Part shown: one piece after another, positions 49,485 through 58,513 of the stretch
Layout: the number at the start of each line of letters is the position of its first letter
How positions within the stretch are numbered: position 1 is the first letter of the stretch
Source of the DNA: an uncultured Prevotellaceae bacterium
Lineage (GTDB): Bacteria; Bacteroidota; Bacteroidia; Bacteroidales; Bacteroidaceae
Direction of reading: 5' to 3'
Assembly: GCA_902784755.1 (NCBI GenBank)
Contig: CACZVX010000003.1
Coordinates: 1 to 64,000 of the forward strand
Length of the DNA: 64,000 nt
Program-made: the position numbers and the translations under genes
The notes under the pieces: generated by a model
What the model saw: only the letters and a program-made list of their open reading frames with translations
Told to the model about the DNA's origin: nothing
Database searches by the model: none

Positions 49485-50120
49485 ATGAAGAAACTATTTA
49501 TAAATATATTTACCGCAGTAGGGAAATTCCTTTCATATTTTTTTCCTTACTCCATTGGAAAGTTCTTCACAGCAGCACGTGACAAGACATACACTGGCTA
49601 TATCAGTAGGCGTTTCGCAAAAATAGGTAAAGGTTCTTTTTTTATGTATCATCCTCACCATTTATTAGGAGAACAATCTATAAGCATTGGGGAAAACGAT
49701 ATATTTGAACCTGGACTGCAACTGACGGCATGGGAAAAAGACAGCCACAAAATACTTATAACTATCGGTAACAACTGTCTGTTTCGTCGCAATGCACATA
49801 TCACTGCAGTAGAAAGCATTTCTATTGGAGACAATCTGCTGACTGGAACTAATGTGTTTATTACAGACAATTCACATGGTACTACGGATATCAATCAACT
49901 CATGAATTCCCCTCATGATAGAGCAGTGATAAGTCAAGGCGCTGTGACAATAGGCAATAATGTCTGGTTGGGCAACAATGTCTGTATCATGCCAGGTATT
50001 ACAATCGGTAATGGGGCTATCATTGGAGCAAACAGCGTTGTCACACACGACGTTCCACCATTAAGCGTTGCTGCTGGATGTCCTGCCAGAATCATAAAAC
50101 AATATTCGGATCATAAATGA
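49485..50120 (+). CDS. Left-handed beta-helix acyltransferase
   Basis: A 211-residue hexapeptide-repeat acyltransferase (CatB/WbbJ type). Repeats run from about residue 60 to the end; the catalytic-type His lies in ITDNSHGTTD, and the conserved end is VWLGNNVCIMPGITIGNGAI followed by VAAGCPARII. It may acetylate a sugar of the repeat unit; N-acetylation of a 3-amino sugar made by the FdtA/DegT genes downstream is one possibility, but dedicated FdtC/QdtC enzymes are not clearly recognised. Confidence 0.85.
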   Translation: MKKLFINIFTAVGKFLSYFFPYSIGKFFTAARDKTYTGYISRRFAKIGKGSFFMYHPHHLLGEQSISIGENDIFEPGLQLTAWEKDSHKILITIGNNCLFRRNAHITAVESISIGDNLLTGTNVFITDNSHGTTDINQLMNSPHDRAVISQGAVTIGNNVWLGNNVCIMPGITIGNGAIIGANSVVTHDVPPLSVAAGCPARIIKQYSDHK

Positions 50121-51286
50121 AAAGACTTCTCTTCTTTTTTATTTGTTCACTTTTCATATTTCCTGTCAATGCTGAGATACCCATCATTGCTTTCTCTGGC
50201 ATACCCGTTGACCAGTGCACACCTGACAGATTCAAGGAATTCAGAGAGGCTGGTTTTGACGTCAGTATCACTTATTGTGGAAATAAAGACGTCCATGAAC
50301 TAAAAGCTATTCTTGACATTGCCCAGAAGCAGAAGGTGAAAATGCTGATTTTCAGTACTATCTTAAATGAACATCCTGAAGCAATTGCGCCTGTATTGAA
50401 AAATCACCAGGCCTTATTTGGCTATACCTTACAAGACGAACCTACAGAGAAGGACTTTCCCAAACTAAAAACACTGTTCCAAAAGATTCGTTCCTTCGAC
50501 AAAAATGCTGTTTGTTACATTAATCTTCTTCCCAACTGCGGAGTTGAGATTCCCGGCAAAGAAGGAAACGGTGCTGTCTATAACCGTTATTTACAACAGG
50601 CATCTACAATTGGAGCAGAACAAATATCATTTGACAATTACCCCATACTAAAGACAGGCATAAGGGATTTTTGGTATAGAAACCTGGAATCCATCCGACA
50701 GGAAAGCCTGAGAACTGGTAGGCCTTTCTGGGCCTTCGTACTCTGTACACCCCATTATCACTATCCGCAACCTGATCTTGCCTCACTGAGACTTCAAATT
50801 TATTCTAATCTTGCCTATGGTGCTAAGGCTATTCAATATTTTACTTATTGGACACCTCAGCCTTATCAGGAATACGACTATCACAACGGTCCTATTAGCC
50901 TTGACGGGAAAAGAACTTCAACATACGAGCTTGTTAAATTGATGAATCAGGAACTGCACAGTATACTTCCGTTATTTGACGGAGCTGAAATTGTTTCTGT
51001 CAATCATCTTTTAAGAATTCCCAATGGGACTTCAAAGCTCAAATCATCCCCTCTTAATATCAATAGTCTGAAAGTCATTGGAAGAAAAGGGGCCATCGTC
51101 TCCACCATGAACAAAAATGGACACAAATACATGTTGATTGTCAATAAAGATCATATGCAGTCCATGAGGTTACTTATCAAAGCAAAAAATACTGTAAGAC
51201 AGGTTACCAAGAATCTCTCCGAGGTAGCGGTTAAAGAATCCTACACCCTATCAGGAGGCGATATGCTCATTTTCCGCTTGCAATGA
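50117..51286 (+). CDS. Secreted TIM-barrel glycoside-hydrolase-like protein
   Basis: A 389-residue protein with a signal peptide (MKRLLFFFICSLFIFPVNA), so periplasmic or extracellular. The barrel shows FGYTLQDEPTEKD (a likely catalytic acid Glu), EQISFDNYPI and AKAIQYFTYWTP; the end is a small beta domain. It resembles GH42/GH5-like clans but I cannot name a family. Its start overlaps the acyltransferase stop by 4 nt. A hydrolase inside a synthesis operon may trim, release or edit polymer. Confidence 0.65.
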   Translation: MKRLLFFFICSLFIFPVNAEIPIIAFSGIPVDQCTPDRFKEFREAGFDVSITYCGNKDVHELKAILDIAQKQKVKMLIFSTILNEHPEAIAPVLKNHQALFGYTLQDEPTEKDFPKLKTLFQKIRSFDKNAVCYINLLPNCGVEIPGKEGNGAVYNRYLQQASTIGAEQISFDNYPILKTGIRDFWYRNLESIRQESLRTGRPFWAFVLCTPHYHYPQPDLASLRLQIYSNLAYGAKAIQYFTYWTPQPYQEYDYHNGPISLDGKRTSTYELVKLMNQELHSILPLFDGAEIVSVNHLLRIPNGTSKLKSSPLNINSLKVIGRKGAIVSTMNKNGHKYMLIVNKDHMQSMRLLIKAKNTVRQVTKNLSEVAVKESYTLSGGDMLIFRLQ

Positions 51287-51362
51287 TTAATCCTAAGCCA
51301 AAATTAACAATCTCAGATAATAATAAAAGCACCCCTCCGTTGATATAATAAAGAAAAAACTG

Positions 51363-52514
51363 ATGAAAGCAAGAATCATAGCCAACTACCTGCCACAGTT
51401 CCATCCTGTACCTGAAAATGACAAATATTGGGGACCAGGATTTACCGAATGGACAAACGTAGCAAAGGCACGTCCACTTTTTCGTGGGCACTATCAGCCC
51501 CGTATTCCTGCCGATTTGGGATTTTATGACCTACGCCTGCCAGAAATACGGGAACAACAAGCCCAAATGGCTCGCGAAGCTGGCGTTGAGGGATTCTGCT
51601 ATTGGCATTACTGGTTTGGAAACGGCCGACAGGTACTGCAGCGCATCTTCAACGAGGTGGTAGAATCTGGGAAACCCGACTTTCCCTTTTGTCTGGCATG
51701 GGCGAACCATGACTGGGACACGGGTTCGTGGCTGAAAGGCATCAAGAAAGAAGTCATCTTTCAGCAACTTTATCTCGGCAAAGAAGACCATATTTTGCAT
51801 TTCAAGACACTTCTTCCAGCTTTTCGTGATCATCGCTACATCAAAGTTGATGGAAAACTCCTTTTTATCATATACGACCCATACCGTTTTGAACATGTGG
51901 AAGATTTCATGGAGACATGGCAGCAACTGGCATCCGAACATGGGTTACCTGGCTTCTATTTCATAGCCATGGCCAATTCCACTAACACCATCATCCGAAA
52001 ACCAGATGGTGGTGTAGCACAAGGACGTGTCATTCCCGATATTAAGAGTAGTGCAAAAGTGTATAATGATATTCTTGCATTAGGATTTGATGGAATCAAT
52101 TCTTTTGGAAAGTCGCGTGCAGAAATGATTGTCAAAGGCACTTATAAGCGTGCTTTACTCTACAGGCTTCATGAGCACCTTTCATTCTTGCCCACCCTTA
52201 AATATGATTATCCTAAGGTTGTAAAACATTTTTTCGCTCCAGAGGACACCTGGGAAAATATTTATCCTACCCTATTCCCCGGGTGGGACCGCACACCGAG
52301 AACTAACGACTCCGAAGGTGTCTATGTAAATGCTTCTCCAGAGAATTTCAGATCTCATATAGAGCAAGCCCTAAAAGTTATAGAAAAGAAAACCTATGAG
52401 CACCGAATACTCTTCCTGCGTTCATGGAATGAGTGGGGAGAGGGTAACTACGTGGAGCCTGACTTGAAATACGGACACGGCTTCTTAGATGCAATAAAGA
52501 CTGCCATATCGTAA
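51363..52514 (+). CDS. GH99-like (WbsX) protein
   Basis: A 383-residue protein of the glycoside-hydrolase-99-like WbsX family, common in polysaccharide loci. Recognised from ANYLPQFHPVPENDKYWGPG, GFCYWHYWFGNGR and FLRSWNEWGEGNYVEPD. It lacks a signal peptide, so it would act in the cytoplasm; its true activity (hydrolase, transferase or none) is not established. A 76-nt gap with an AT-rich spacer precedes it. Confidence 0.88.
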   Translation: MKARIIANYLPQFHPVPENDKYWGPGFTEWTNVAKARPLFRGHYQPRIPADLGFYDLRLPEIREQQAQMAREAGVEGFCYWHYWFGNGRQVLQRIFNEVVESGKPDFPFCLAWANHDWDTGSWLKGIKKEVIFQQLYLGKEDHILHFKTLLPAFRDHRYIKVDGKLLFIIYDPYRFEHVEDFMETWQQLASEHGLPGFYFIAMANSTNTIIRKPDGGVAQGRVIPDIKSSAKVYNDILALGFDGINSFGKSRAEMIVKGTYKRALLYRLHEHLSFLPTLKYDYPKVVKHFFAPEDTWENIYPTLFPGWDRTPRTNDSEGVYVNASPENFRSHIEQALKVIEKKTYEHRILFLRSWNEWGEGNYVEPDLKYGHGFLDAIKTAIS

Positions 52515-52529
52515 CATTCTTTATAAACA

Positions 52530-53642
52530 ATGTCCCAAACAAAACCTCATATTTGTTGTATTATAAACATAGGTCCTCACTATGATTTTCCCATCTATGA
52601 CCTCATGGGAAAAACATTTGATTGTGATTTCTATTTAGGTGACCGGCTTGAATACAGCATCAAGACATTCGACTATCATCAACTTACAGGCTTCCAAAAG
52701 ACACTCCACAATAGTTATTTCTCAAAATTCTATTGGCAGAAAGGAGCTATGAAATTATTATTCAAAAAATATGACTACTATATCCTCACTGGCGAGCCCT
52801 TCTGTCTATCAAATTGGTTAATTCTTTTGTTAGCCAAATTAAGCAGCAAGAAAACTGTAGCATGGACCCACGGCTGGTATGGTCGTGAAGGAAAAATAAA
52901 AGGAATGATAAAACTTTGTTTCTTCCGATTGTTTGACAAGCTATTGGTTTACAATGAATACGCCATAAACCTTCTCACTCAACAAGGAATCAACAAGCAA
53001 AACATGTTCTGTATTGCCAATTCGCTAGATTCTGACCATATCAAATCGCTTAGAGAGCAACAACATAACACAGAATTATATCAAAGTCATTTCGGTAATC
53101 CTCATCCTGTGATTATCTATTGTGGAAGAATACAGAGGCGCAAACGTCTGGATATTCTCATTGAGAGTGTGAAAAAGCTCAATGACAGTTCAACTCCAGT
53201 TAATCTGATTCTGGTCGGAAAAGATGATGAACATGTCAATCTGGAACAATTAGTTCAGAAACTTAATCTTCAGGAACAAATATGGTTTTATGGCCCTTGC
53301 TATGATGATGCCGTGCTTGGTCAACTATTTTATCAAGCTTCATTGTGTGTGTCTCCAGGTAATGTAGGTCTCACCGCTATCCATGCGCTCTCTTTTGGTT
53401 GTCCTGTCATTACTCACGACGATTTTCCTTATCAAATGCCTGAGTTTGAAGCCATCCGTCCAGGCATTACAGGTGATTTCTTTAATCGTGACAACGTGGA
53501 AAGCTTAACAACTACGATTCAGAATTGGCTTAAAAATCACGAAAATGATCGGGAAATCATTCGTCAGCATGCATATGATGAGATTGATCATAAATGGAAC
53601 ACTCATTATCAAATAGACGTATTACGCAAGGTTTTGACCTAA
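52530..53642 (+). CDS. Glycosyltransferase family 4
   Basis: A 370-residue GT-B enzyme adding a sugar to the lipid-linked repeat unit. The C-terminal nucleotide-sugar domain is clear: VIIYCGRIQRRKRLDILIES, LILVGKDDE, and a short EX7E-like region around FEAIRPGITGDFF. The N-terminal acceptor domain contains TGEPFCLSNWLILLLA. No membrane segment. Donor and linkage cannot be read from sequence. It starts 15 nt after the WbsX gene. Confidence 0.88.
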   Translation: MSQTKPHICCIINIGPHYDFPIYDLMGKTFDCDFYLGDRLEYSIKTFDYHQLTGFQKTLHNSYFSKFYWQKGAMKLLFKKYDYYILTGEPFCLSNWLILLLAKLSSKKTVAWTHGWYGREGKIKGMIKLCFFRLFDKLLVYNEYAINLLTQQGINKQNMFCIANSLDSDHIKSLREQQHNTELYQSHFGNPHPVIIYCGRIQRRKRLDILIESVKKLNDSSTPVNLILVGKDDEHVNLEQLVQKLNLQEQIWFYGPCYDDAVLGQLFYQASLCVSPGNVGLTAIHALSFGCPVITHDDFPYQMPEFEAIRPGITGDFFNRDNVESLTTTIQNWLKNHENDREIIRQHAYDEIDHKWNTHYQIDVLRKVLT

Positions 53643-53677
53643 ATATCAAGAGGGAAAAACATGGATAGAAAAATCAT

Positions 53678-53685
53678 TATCTTTG
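53678..53685 (+). promoter_or_regulatory. Possible internal promoter -7 box (TATCTTTG)
   Basis: TATCTTTG in the 62-nt gap before the fdtA-like gene, 19 nt before its ATG; no good -33 box. Confidence 0.45.
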
Positions 53686-53704
53686 CATTTACAAAAGAAT
53701 TCAT

Positions 53705-54109
53705 ATGAACAAGATAGAAATCATACAACTCCCCAAGATAGAAGATCCGCGCGGAAACCTCTCTATCATAGAGCAGTTCAAGAACATCCCTTTTGAGATA
53801 AAGCGTGTACATTGGATTTATGACGTGCCGGGAGGTATGGACCGAGGAGGCCATGCCTACAAACTGACAGACGAGTTCATCGTGGCTCTTTCCGGCAGTT
53901 TTGATGTGGAGATCGACGACGGCGTTGAGAAATCTGTATTCCCGCTGAATCGTTCCTATTATGGGCTCTTCGTTCCCAAAGGCTTATGGCGCTGTATGAC
54001 CAATTTCTCTACTAACTCTCTGGCCTTAGTCTTGTCGTCTACAGATTACGATGAAGCAGACTATATTCTCGACTATGATGATTTTAAAGCATGGAGGAAA
54101 CAACAATGA
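53705..54109 (+). CDS. FdtA/QdtA-family sugar 3,4-ketoisomerase (first copy)
   Basis: A 134-residue cupin that converts dTDP-4-keto-6-deoxyglucose to the 3-keto isomer, the first committed step to dTDP-Fuc3N or dTDP-Qui3N. Typical parts: EDPRGNLSIIEQFKNIPFEIKR is represented by DPRGNLSIIEQ, and GGHAYKLTDEFIVALSGS with the cupin His, then GLFVPKGLWRCM. The usual GxHAHK reads GGHAYK. Its end overlaps the second copy by 4 nt. The upstream enzymes RmlA and RmlB are not in this window. Confidence 0.85.
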   Translation: MNKIEIIQLPKIEDPRGNLSIIEQFKNIPFEIKRVHWIYDVPGGMDRGGHAYKLTDEFIVALSGSFDVEIDDGVEKSVFPLNRSYYGLFVPKGLWRCMTNFSTNSLALVLSSTDYDEADYILDYDDFKAWRKQQ

Positions 54110-54525
54110 TCAGCGTTTTCGACTGCTCTCTCTACGAGCTCAATAAATTTCATTACCCAGAAGGTAATCTGACGTACGTTTATCAGAATGTCCATGTGCC
54201 ATTCTCCATCAACCGTGTGTTCTACTCCTACGACATCCCCGGAGGCGAAAGCCGCGGTGCCCATGCCCACCGTCATTGCCATCAGTTTATCGTTGCTGCC
54301 AGCGGCAGTTTTGAAGTGGCACTTGATGATGGCGTGAATAAACGGACTGTACTTTTGAATCGTCCTTATTACGGTCTGCATGTTCCACCTGGGATTTGGG
54401 CTGCAGAACAGGGTTTCTCATCGGGAAGCATCTGTTTGGTACTGGCTTCTGAAGGCTATCAGGAAGACGACTATATCCGGGACTACGATGAGTTCCTGAA
54501 ATATATTGAAGAACAGAAGAAGTAA
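54106..54525 (+). CDS. FdtA/QdtA-family sugar 3,4-ketoisomerase (second copy)
   Basis: A 139-residue cupin paralogous to the previous gene. It keeps RGAHAHRHCHQFIVAASGS with two extra histidines, and YGLHVPPGIWAAEQ. ATG at 54106 (ATGA overlap with the preceding stop) is preferred to 54091. Two tandem ketoisomerases would be redundant for one sugar; FdtA and QdtA differ in C4 stereochemistry of the product, so the pair may act as a heterodimer or yield two sugars. Confidence 0.85.
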   Translation: MISVFDCSLYELNKFHYPEGNLTYVYQNVHVPFSINRVFYSYDIPGGESRGAHAHRHCHQFIVAASGSFEVALDDGVNKRTVLLNRPYYGLHVPPGIWAAEQGFSSGSICLVLASEGYQEDDYIRDYDEFLKYIEEQKK

Positions 54526-54531
54526 TATTAT

Positions 54532-55635
54532 ATGGTAAAACTGTTAGACCTGCAGGCCATCACCTTGATGCATGGCGAAGAATACGAGGCCGCAGCAAAA
54601 AGAGTAATCGAATCGGGATGGTTTCTTCAAGGAAAAGAAAACCAGACCTTTGAGAAAGACTATGCCCAATACATAGGCACCAGCCATTGTGTAGCTGTAG
54701 CAAACGGACTAGATGCACTGAAACTCATTCTCCGTGGTTACAAGGAACTGGGAGTGATGAATGATGGCGACGAAATCATCGTACCCGCTAACACCTATAT
54801 TGCTACTATTCTGGCTATCACCGACAACCGTCTTGTTCCCGTATTAGTGGAACCTACATGGGAAAACCTTGAACTCGATATCGACAAAGTGGAAGCTGCT
54901 ATCACGCATAAGACGAAAGGTGTCATGACCGTACATCTCTATGGACGCATTGCTTTCAACGATAAGCTGAAAAAAATATGCCTAACACATGGTCTTAAAC
55001 TGATGGAAGACTGCGCACAAAGTCATGGTTGCACTTGGAATGGCATTAAAACAGGTGCTCTCGGGGATGCAGCAGCCCACTCTTTTTATCCTGGGAAAAA
55101 CCTCGGAGCCTTTGGAGATGCTGGAGCGGTAACTACCAATGACCGCGAACTAGCTGAAACCATCCGCGCACTCGCCAATTACGGCAGCCAGAAGAAATAC
55201 GTTTTCAAATATGTGGGAATAAACAGCCGCATGTCAGAACTTGACGCTGCCGTGCTCGATGTAAAGCTGAAATATCTCGATGAAGACAACCAGCGGCGAC
55301 AGAAGCTCGCTGCATTCTATTATGAGCATATCAGCAATCCTCTCATTACGCTTCCTTCAAGACTGAAGGATGAAAATAATGTGTATCACCAGTTTCCCAT
55401 ATTCTGTGAATATCGCGATAAGTTACAGGAGCATCTGAATACTAAAGGTGTTCAGACCCTCATCCACTACCCTATCCCACCTCATAAACAAGAGTGCTAC
55501 AAAGATTGGAACGACCGGAAATATCCCATCACGGAAAAAATTCATGCACAAGAACTCTCTATTCCCATGAATCAGGTGGTCAGTGAAGAAGATGCCTCTA
55601 TGGTTGTAGATGCCATAAACACTTTTTGCTTATGA
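54532..55635 (+). CDS. DegT/DnrJ/EryC1/StrS sugar aminotransferase
   Basis: A 367-residue PLP-dependent aminotransferase, most likely acting on the 3-keto sugar made by the ketoisomerases (FdtB/QdtB role). Family features: [35 protein letters not shown] and [18 protein letters not shown] with the PLP lysine. Starts 6 nt after the second ketoisomerase and its stop overlaps the next ATG, so the three make one translational unit. Confidence 0.92.
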   Translation: MVKLLDLQAITLMHGEEYEAAAKRVIESGWFLQGKENQTFEKDYAQYIGTSHCVAVANGLDALKLILRGYKELGVMNDGDEIIVPANTYIATILAITDNRLVPVLVEPTWENLELDIDKVEAAITHKTKGVMTVHLYGRIAFNDKLKKICLTHGLKLMEDCAQSHGCTWNGIKTGALGDAAAHSFYPGKNLGAFGDAGAVTTNDRELAETIRALANYGSQKKYVFKYVGINSRMSELDAAVLDVKLKYLDEDNQRRQKLAAFYYEHISNPLITLPSRLKDENNVYHQFPIFCEYRDKLQEHLNTKGVQTLIHYPIPPHKQECYKDWNDRKYPITEKIHAQELSIPMNQVVSEEDASMVVDAINTFCL

Positions 55636-56624
55636 TGAATTTCTGTACGCTTTTTGATTCATATTATCTTCACAAAGGCATTGCCTTGTATCTCTCCCTC
55701 GAACACGTCACATGCGATTTTCACCTGTACGTGATGGCTTTCGACAAAGAAAGTTATGGAAAGCTGATTGCATTAGGCTTCAAACACATGACCGTCGAAC
55801 TCGTTGACGATTTCGAAACCCCTGAACTTCTTGCTGTAAAACCCTCACGGTCAAAAGGAGAATATTGTTGGACATGCGGACCTTCTGTTATCTACCATTT
55901 CCTGACCAAAAACAATCTGGACGAAATCACCTATCTTGATGCAGACCTCTTCTTCCTTACCGATCCTAAGACCATTTTCGAAGAAATTGGCTGCAGTTCT
56001 GTGGCCATTACCGAACAAGGTATAGATGAAAAGACAGCGAATACCTATGGACGATATTGTGTACAATACATGACTTTTCGCAAAGATCAGGAAGGAATCG
56101 AGGCTCTCACATGGTGGCGCGACAGATGCATCGAATGGTGCTATGCCAGAATTGAAGACAACCGATTTGGCGATCAGAAGTATCTCGACGAATTTCCTAA
56201 AAGATGGAAGAATATCTATGTCGTGAAGAATCTGGGCGTAGGAATTGCACCTTGGAATATGCATCGCTACCAATATACTGACGACCATCTTTCATTCCGA
56301 GGCATAACATATCCATTTGTGTTCTTCCATATGCATGGCGTGCAGGTGGATGTTGAAAGCACAAAGCTAACGCTCAAGAGCAAAGATGCCCAACTTTCAG
56401 AAGCATGTGTCCGACTGTTCTATCAGCCCTATGCTGAATTGTTAAAACACGTGCTGAACACCTATATGGGATACCATATCGACAACATTGATATACAAGA
56501 CATGTCTCAATTGAAGGTTTGGGAATACAAGCTTAGAAGTATGGTTAGAAATAACAAGATGGTGAGATGGCTCTATTATTCTCTTTTGAAAAAGAGTTCT
56601 AAGGGACATGGAACAAAGCTTTAA
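55632..56624 (+). CDS. GT-A fold glycosyltransferase (GT8-like)
   Basis: A 330-residue transferase. It starts [20 protein letters not shown] and has a DxD motif in [12 protein letters not shown], as in GT8 and related nucleotide-diphospho-sugar transferases. The C-terminus is basic ([20 protein letters not shown]) and may touch the membrane. ATG at 55632 overlaps the aminotransferase stop (ATGA). Donor and acceptor not predictable. Confidence 0.8.
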   Translation: MMNFCTLFDSYYLHKGIALYLSLEHVTCDFHLYVMAFDKESYGKLIALGFKHMTVELVDDFETPELLAVKPSRSKGEYCWTCGPSVIYHFLTKNNLDEITYLDADLFFLTDPKTIFEEIGCSSVAITEQGIDEKTANTYGRYCVQYMTFRKDQEGIEALTWWRDRCIEWCYARIEDNRFGDQKYLDEFPKRWKNIYVVKNLGVGIAPWNMHRYQYTDDHLSFRGITYPFVFFHMHGVQVDVESTKLTLKSKDAQLSEACVRLFYQPYAELLKHVLNTYMGYHIDNIDIQDMSQLKVWEYKLRSMVRNNKMVRWLYYSLLKKSSKGHGTKL

Positions 56625-56647
56625 AACTAAAAGTTTACACTTAACAT

Positions 56648-56678
56648 TTTGCAAAGTCGAATATATTCTGTATCTTTG
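56648..56678 (+). promoter_or_regulatory. Internal promoter within the exopolysaccharide locus
   Basis: TTTG (56648-56651), 19 nt, TATCTTTG (56671-56678): a full consensus. It would drive the GT2 and sugar-transferase genes independently of the main operon promoter. Confidence 0.75.
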
Positions 56679-56699
56679 CAGCCCACAACGTAGAATCAA

Positions 56700-57473
56700 A
56701 TGAAAATATCCATCATCACAACCACCTACAACAGCGCATCAACCGTGGAAGACACATTCCGCAGTTTGTTACGTCAAGGATACCAAGATATAGAGTATAT
56801 CGTGGTTGATGGTTGTTCTACCGATGGGACCATTGATATCATCAAACGATACGAGCCTCAGTTTGAGGGCAAGATGAAATGGATATCTGAAAAGGACGAA
56901 GGCATCTACGACGCCATGAATAAAGGTTTCGCCATGGCAACTGGTGATGTAATCGGAATCCTTAACAGCGATGATTTCTATACGGCTGATGATATATTAA
57001 ATAAGGTGGCTGACACCATGAGCAAGGATGACAGCCTGGATGCAGTTTATGGCGACATCCATTATGTACATCCCGATGACTTGCAGAAGAGCATACGCTA
57101 CTATTCCTCGAAGCCATTCCGCCGTATTTGGATGCGCTTCGGTTTTATGCCTGCCCACCCTGCTTTCTATTGCAAACGGGCAATCTATGAGAAATACGGA
57201 GCTTTTGACCTGGAATTCCCTGTCTCCGCTGACTTTGAGAACCTGTTGCGGCTTATCTTTGTTCATAAGATCAAGACTAAATACATTGAGGCTGACTTCG
57301 TTACCATGCGAACAGGAGGCATGTCTTCAAGCGGTTTAAGAAGTCTGAAAGCTGGTCTGAGGGATCGTTCTAAGGCTTTGAAGAAAAACAACGTATATTC
57401 CAACAAGTTGTTTCTCTTCTCCCTTTATATATATAAATATGTGAAGATGCAGCTTCACAAGTGGCAAAACTGA
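56700..57473 (+). CDS. Glycosyltransferase family 2
   Basis: A 257-residue GT-A enzyme. SIITTTYNSASTVEDTFRSL, VDGCSTDGTIDII, and the DxD-type LNSDDFY motif are clear, followed by HPAFYCKRAIYEKYG. This is the WcaA-like group common in colanic-acid-type clusters. Its own promoter sits 22 nt upstream. A C-terminal basic helix probably associates with the membrane. Confidence 0.9.
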   Translation: MKISIITTTYNSASTVEDTFRSLLRQGYQDIEYIVVDGCSTDGTIDIIKRYEPQFEGKMKWISEKDEGIYDAMNKGFAMATGDVIGILNSDDFYTADDILNKVADTMSKDDSLDAVYGDIHYVHPDDLQKSIRYYSSKPFRRIWMRFGFMPAHPAFYCKRAIYEKYGAFDLEFPVSADFENLLRLIFVHKIKTKYIEADFVTMRTGGMSSSGLRSLKAGLRDRSKALKKNNVYSNKLFLFSLYIYKYVKMQLHKWQN

Positions 57474-57662
57474 TCATTCCACAAATCATTCTCTTTTTTT
57501 TATCGTGGCAAAAATTCTTTCCCATTGTTATTATTGTCTAATACGCTGATGCTCAGAGCATAACGTTTTTAGAAAACATCAGATAGCAAAAAAAGGGATT
57601 TTTCATGCATATTTTTGCCTCTGTGAAATACAATATTTCATGACTTTGTAGGTTTATAATAT

Positions 57663-58325
57663 ATGATAGCGAATCTTATTCTGCGAATGAGTCCATATAC
57701 AGAAGTACCTACTCCGTTTATCAAAGACGGCATGAACGAATTTGAGCGAAACACGAAACGAGCTTTGGATTTCGTGGTAGCTATTGTCGCCCTTATCGTT
57801 TTCTCGCCGCTTTTCCTGATTTGTTATATTGCCGTGAGAAGAGAAGATGGAGGTCCCGCTATATTCAAGCAGGAGCGTATAGGGCGATTTGGACGGCCGT
57901 TTATGATTTATAAATTCCGCAGCATGAGAATGGATGCAGAGAAAGACGGACCAGCACTTTATCAGCATGAAAACGACACCAGGATGACAAAAGTAGGTAA
58001 ATTCCTGCGTGACCATCATTTGGACGAACTTCCCCAGTTGTGGAACGTGGTGAAAGGCGATATGGCCTTTATCGGCCCACGTCCGGAGCGCGAGTATTTC
58101 ATTGAAAAGATTATGGACAGAGATCCCCGCTACAGATATCTTTTTCAAATACGTCCTGGTGTAACCTCTTATGCTACACTTTACAATGGCTACACGGATA
58201 CGATGGAGAAAATGCTGCGTCGACTGGAGTTGGATCTCTATTATCTGGAGCACCGCTCCTGGTGGTTTGATGCTAAAATCTTGCTGAAGACCTTTATCAA
58301 CATCGTTTTCGGAAAGAAATTCTGA
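57663..58325 (+). CDS. Initiating sugar transferase (undecaprenyl-phosphate)
   Basis: A 220-residue bacterial sugar transferase that places the first sugar phosphate on undecaprenyl phosphate. One N-terminal hydrophobic segment (ALDFVVAIVALIVFSPLFLI), then the PglC/WcaJ-type catalytic core: FKQERIGRFGRPFMIYKFRSM, DELPQLWNVVKGDMAFIGPRPE with the D-E dyad, and RPGVTSYATL. It is the short, PglC-like form. Other possible starts are 57687 and 57732; the 57663 ATG is used only because it is the longest. TATTTTTG at 57610-57617 is a possible promoter. Confidence 0.88.
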   Translation: MIANLILRMSPYTEVPTPFIKDGMNEFERNTKRALDFVVAIVALIVFSPLFLICYIAVRREDGGPAIFKQERIGRFGRPFMIYKFRSMRMDAEKDGPALYQHENDTRMTKVGKFLRDHHLDELPQLWNVVKGDMAFIGPRPEREYFIEKIMDRDPRYRYLFQIRPGVTSYATLYNGYTDTMEKMLRRLELDLYYLEHRSWWFDAKILLKTFINIVFGKKF

Positions 58326-58398
58326 TTACAGAAACTCTCCGCAACCGCTATCAGGATTTCACAGAATCCATAAATATCATTATATCAACTTGTTACGA

Positions 58399-58425
58399 GT
58401 GAAGGTAAACCTTCACTTTCCCTTC
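58399..58425 (+). terminator. Candidate terminator of the exopolysaccharide locus
   Basis: GTGAAGG/CCTTCAC stem with TAAA loop, followed by TTTCCCTTCT. A short stem and weak T-run. Confidence 0.5.
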
Positions 58426-58440
58426 TATATTGGAAGCCCT

Positions 58441-58503
58441 GTAATTAGGGCCTAATCACTTCGCTTTTTCGTCATTTTTGAAGAGTAATTAGGCCCTAAT
58501 TAC
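58441..58503. repeat. 16-bp perfect inverted repeat, function unknown
   Basis: GTAATTAGGGCCTAAT (58441-58456) has its exact complement at 58488-58503 with a 31-nt spacer. Each arm is itself nearly palindromic around GGGCC. It has no T-run on either side, so it is not an ordinary terminator. It separates the convergent sugar-transferase and lipoprotein genes. Confidence 0.7.
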
Positions 58504-58513
58504 GCTTGAAAAG

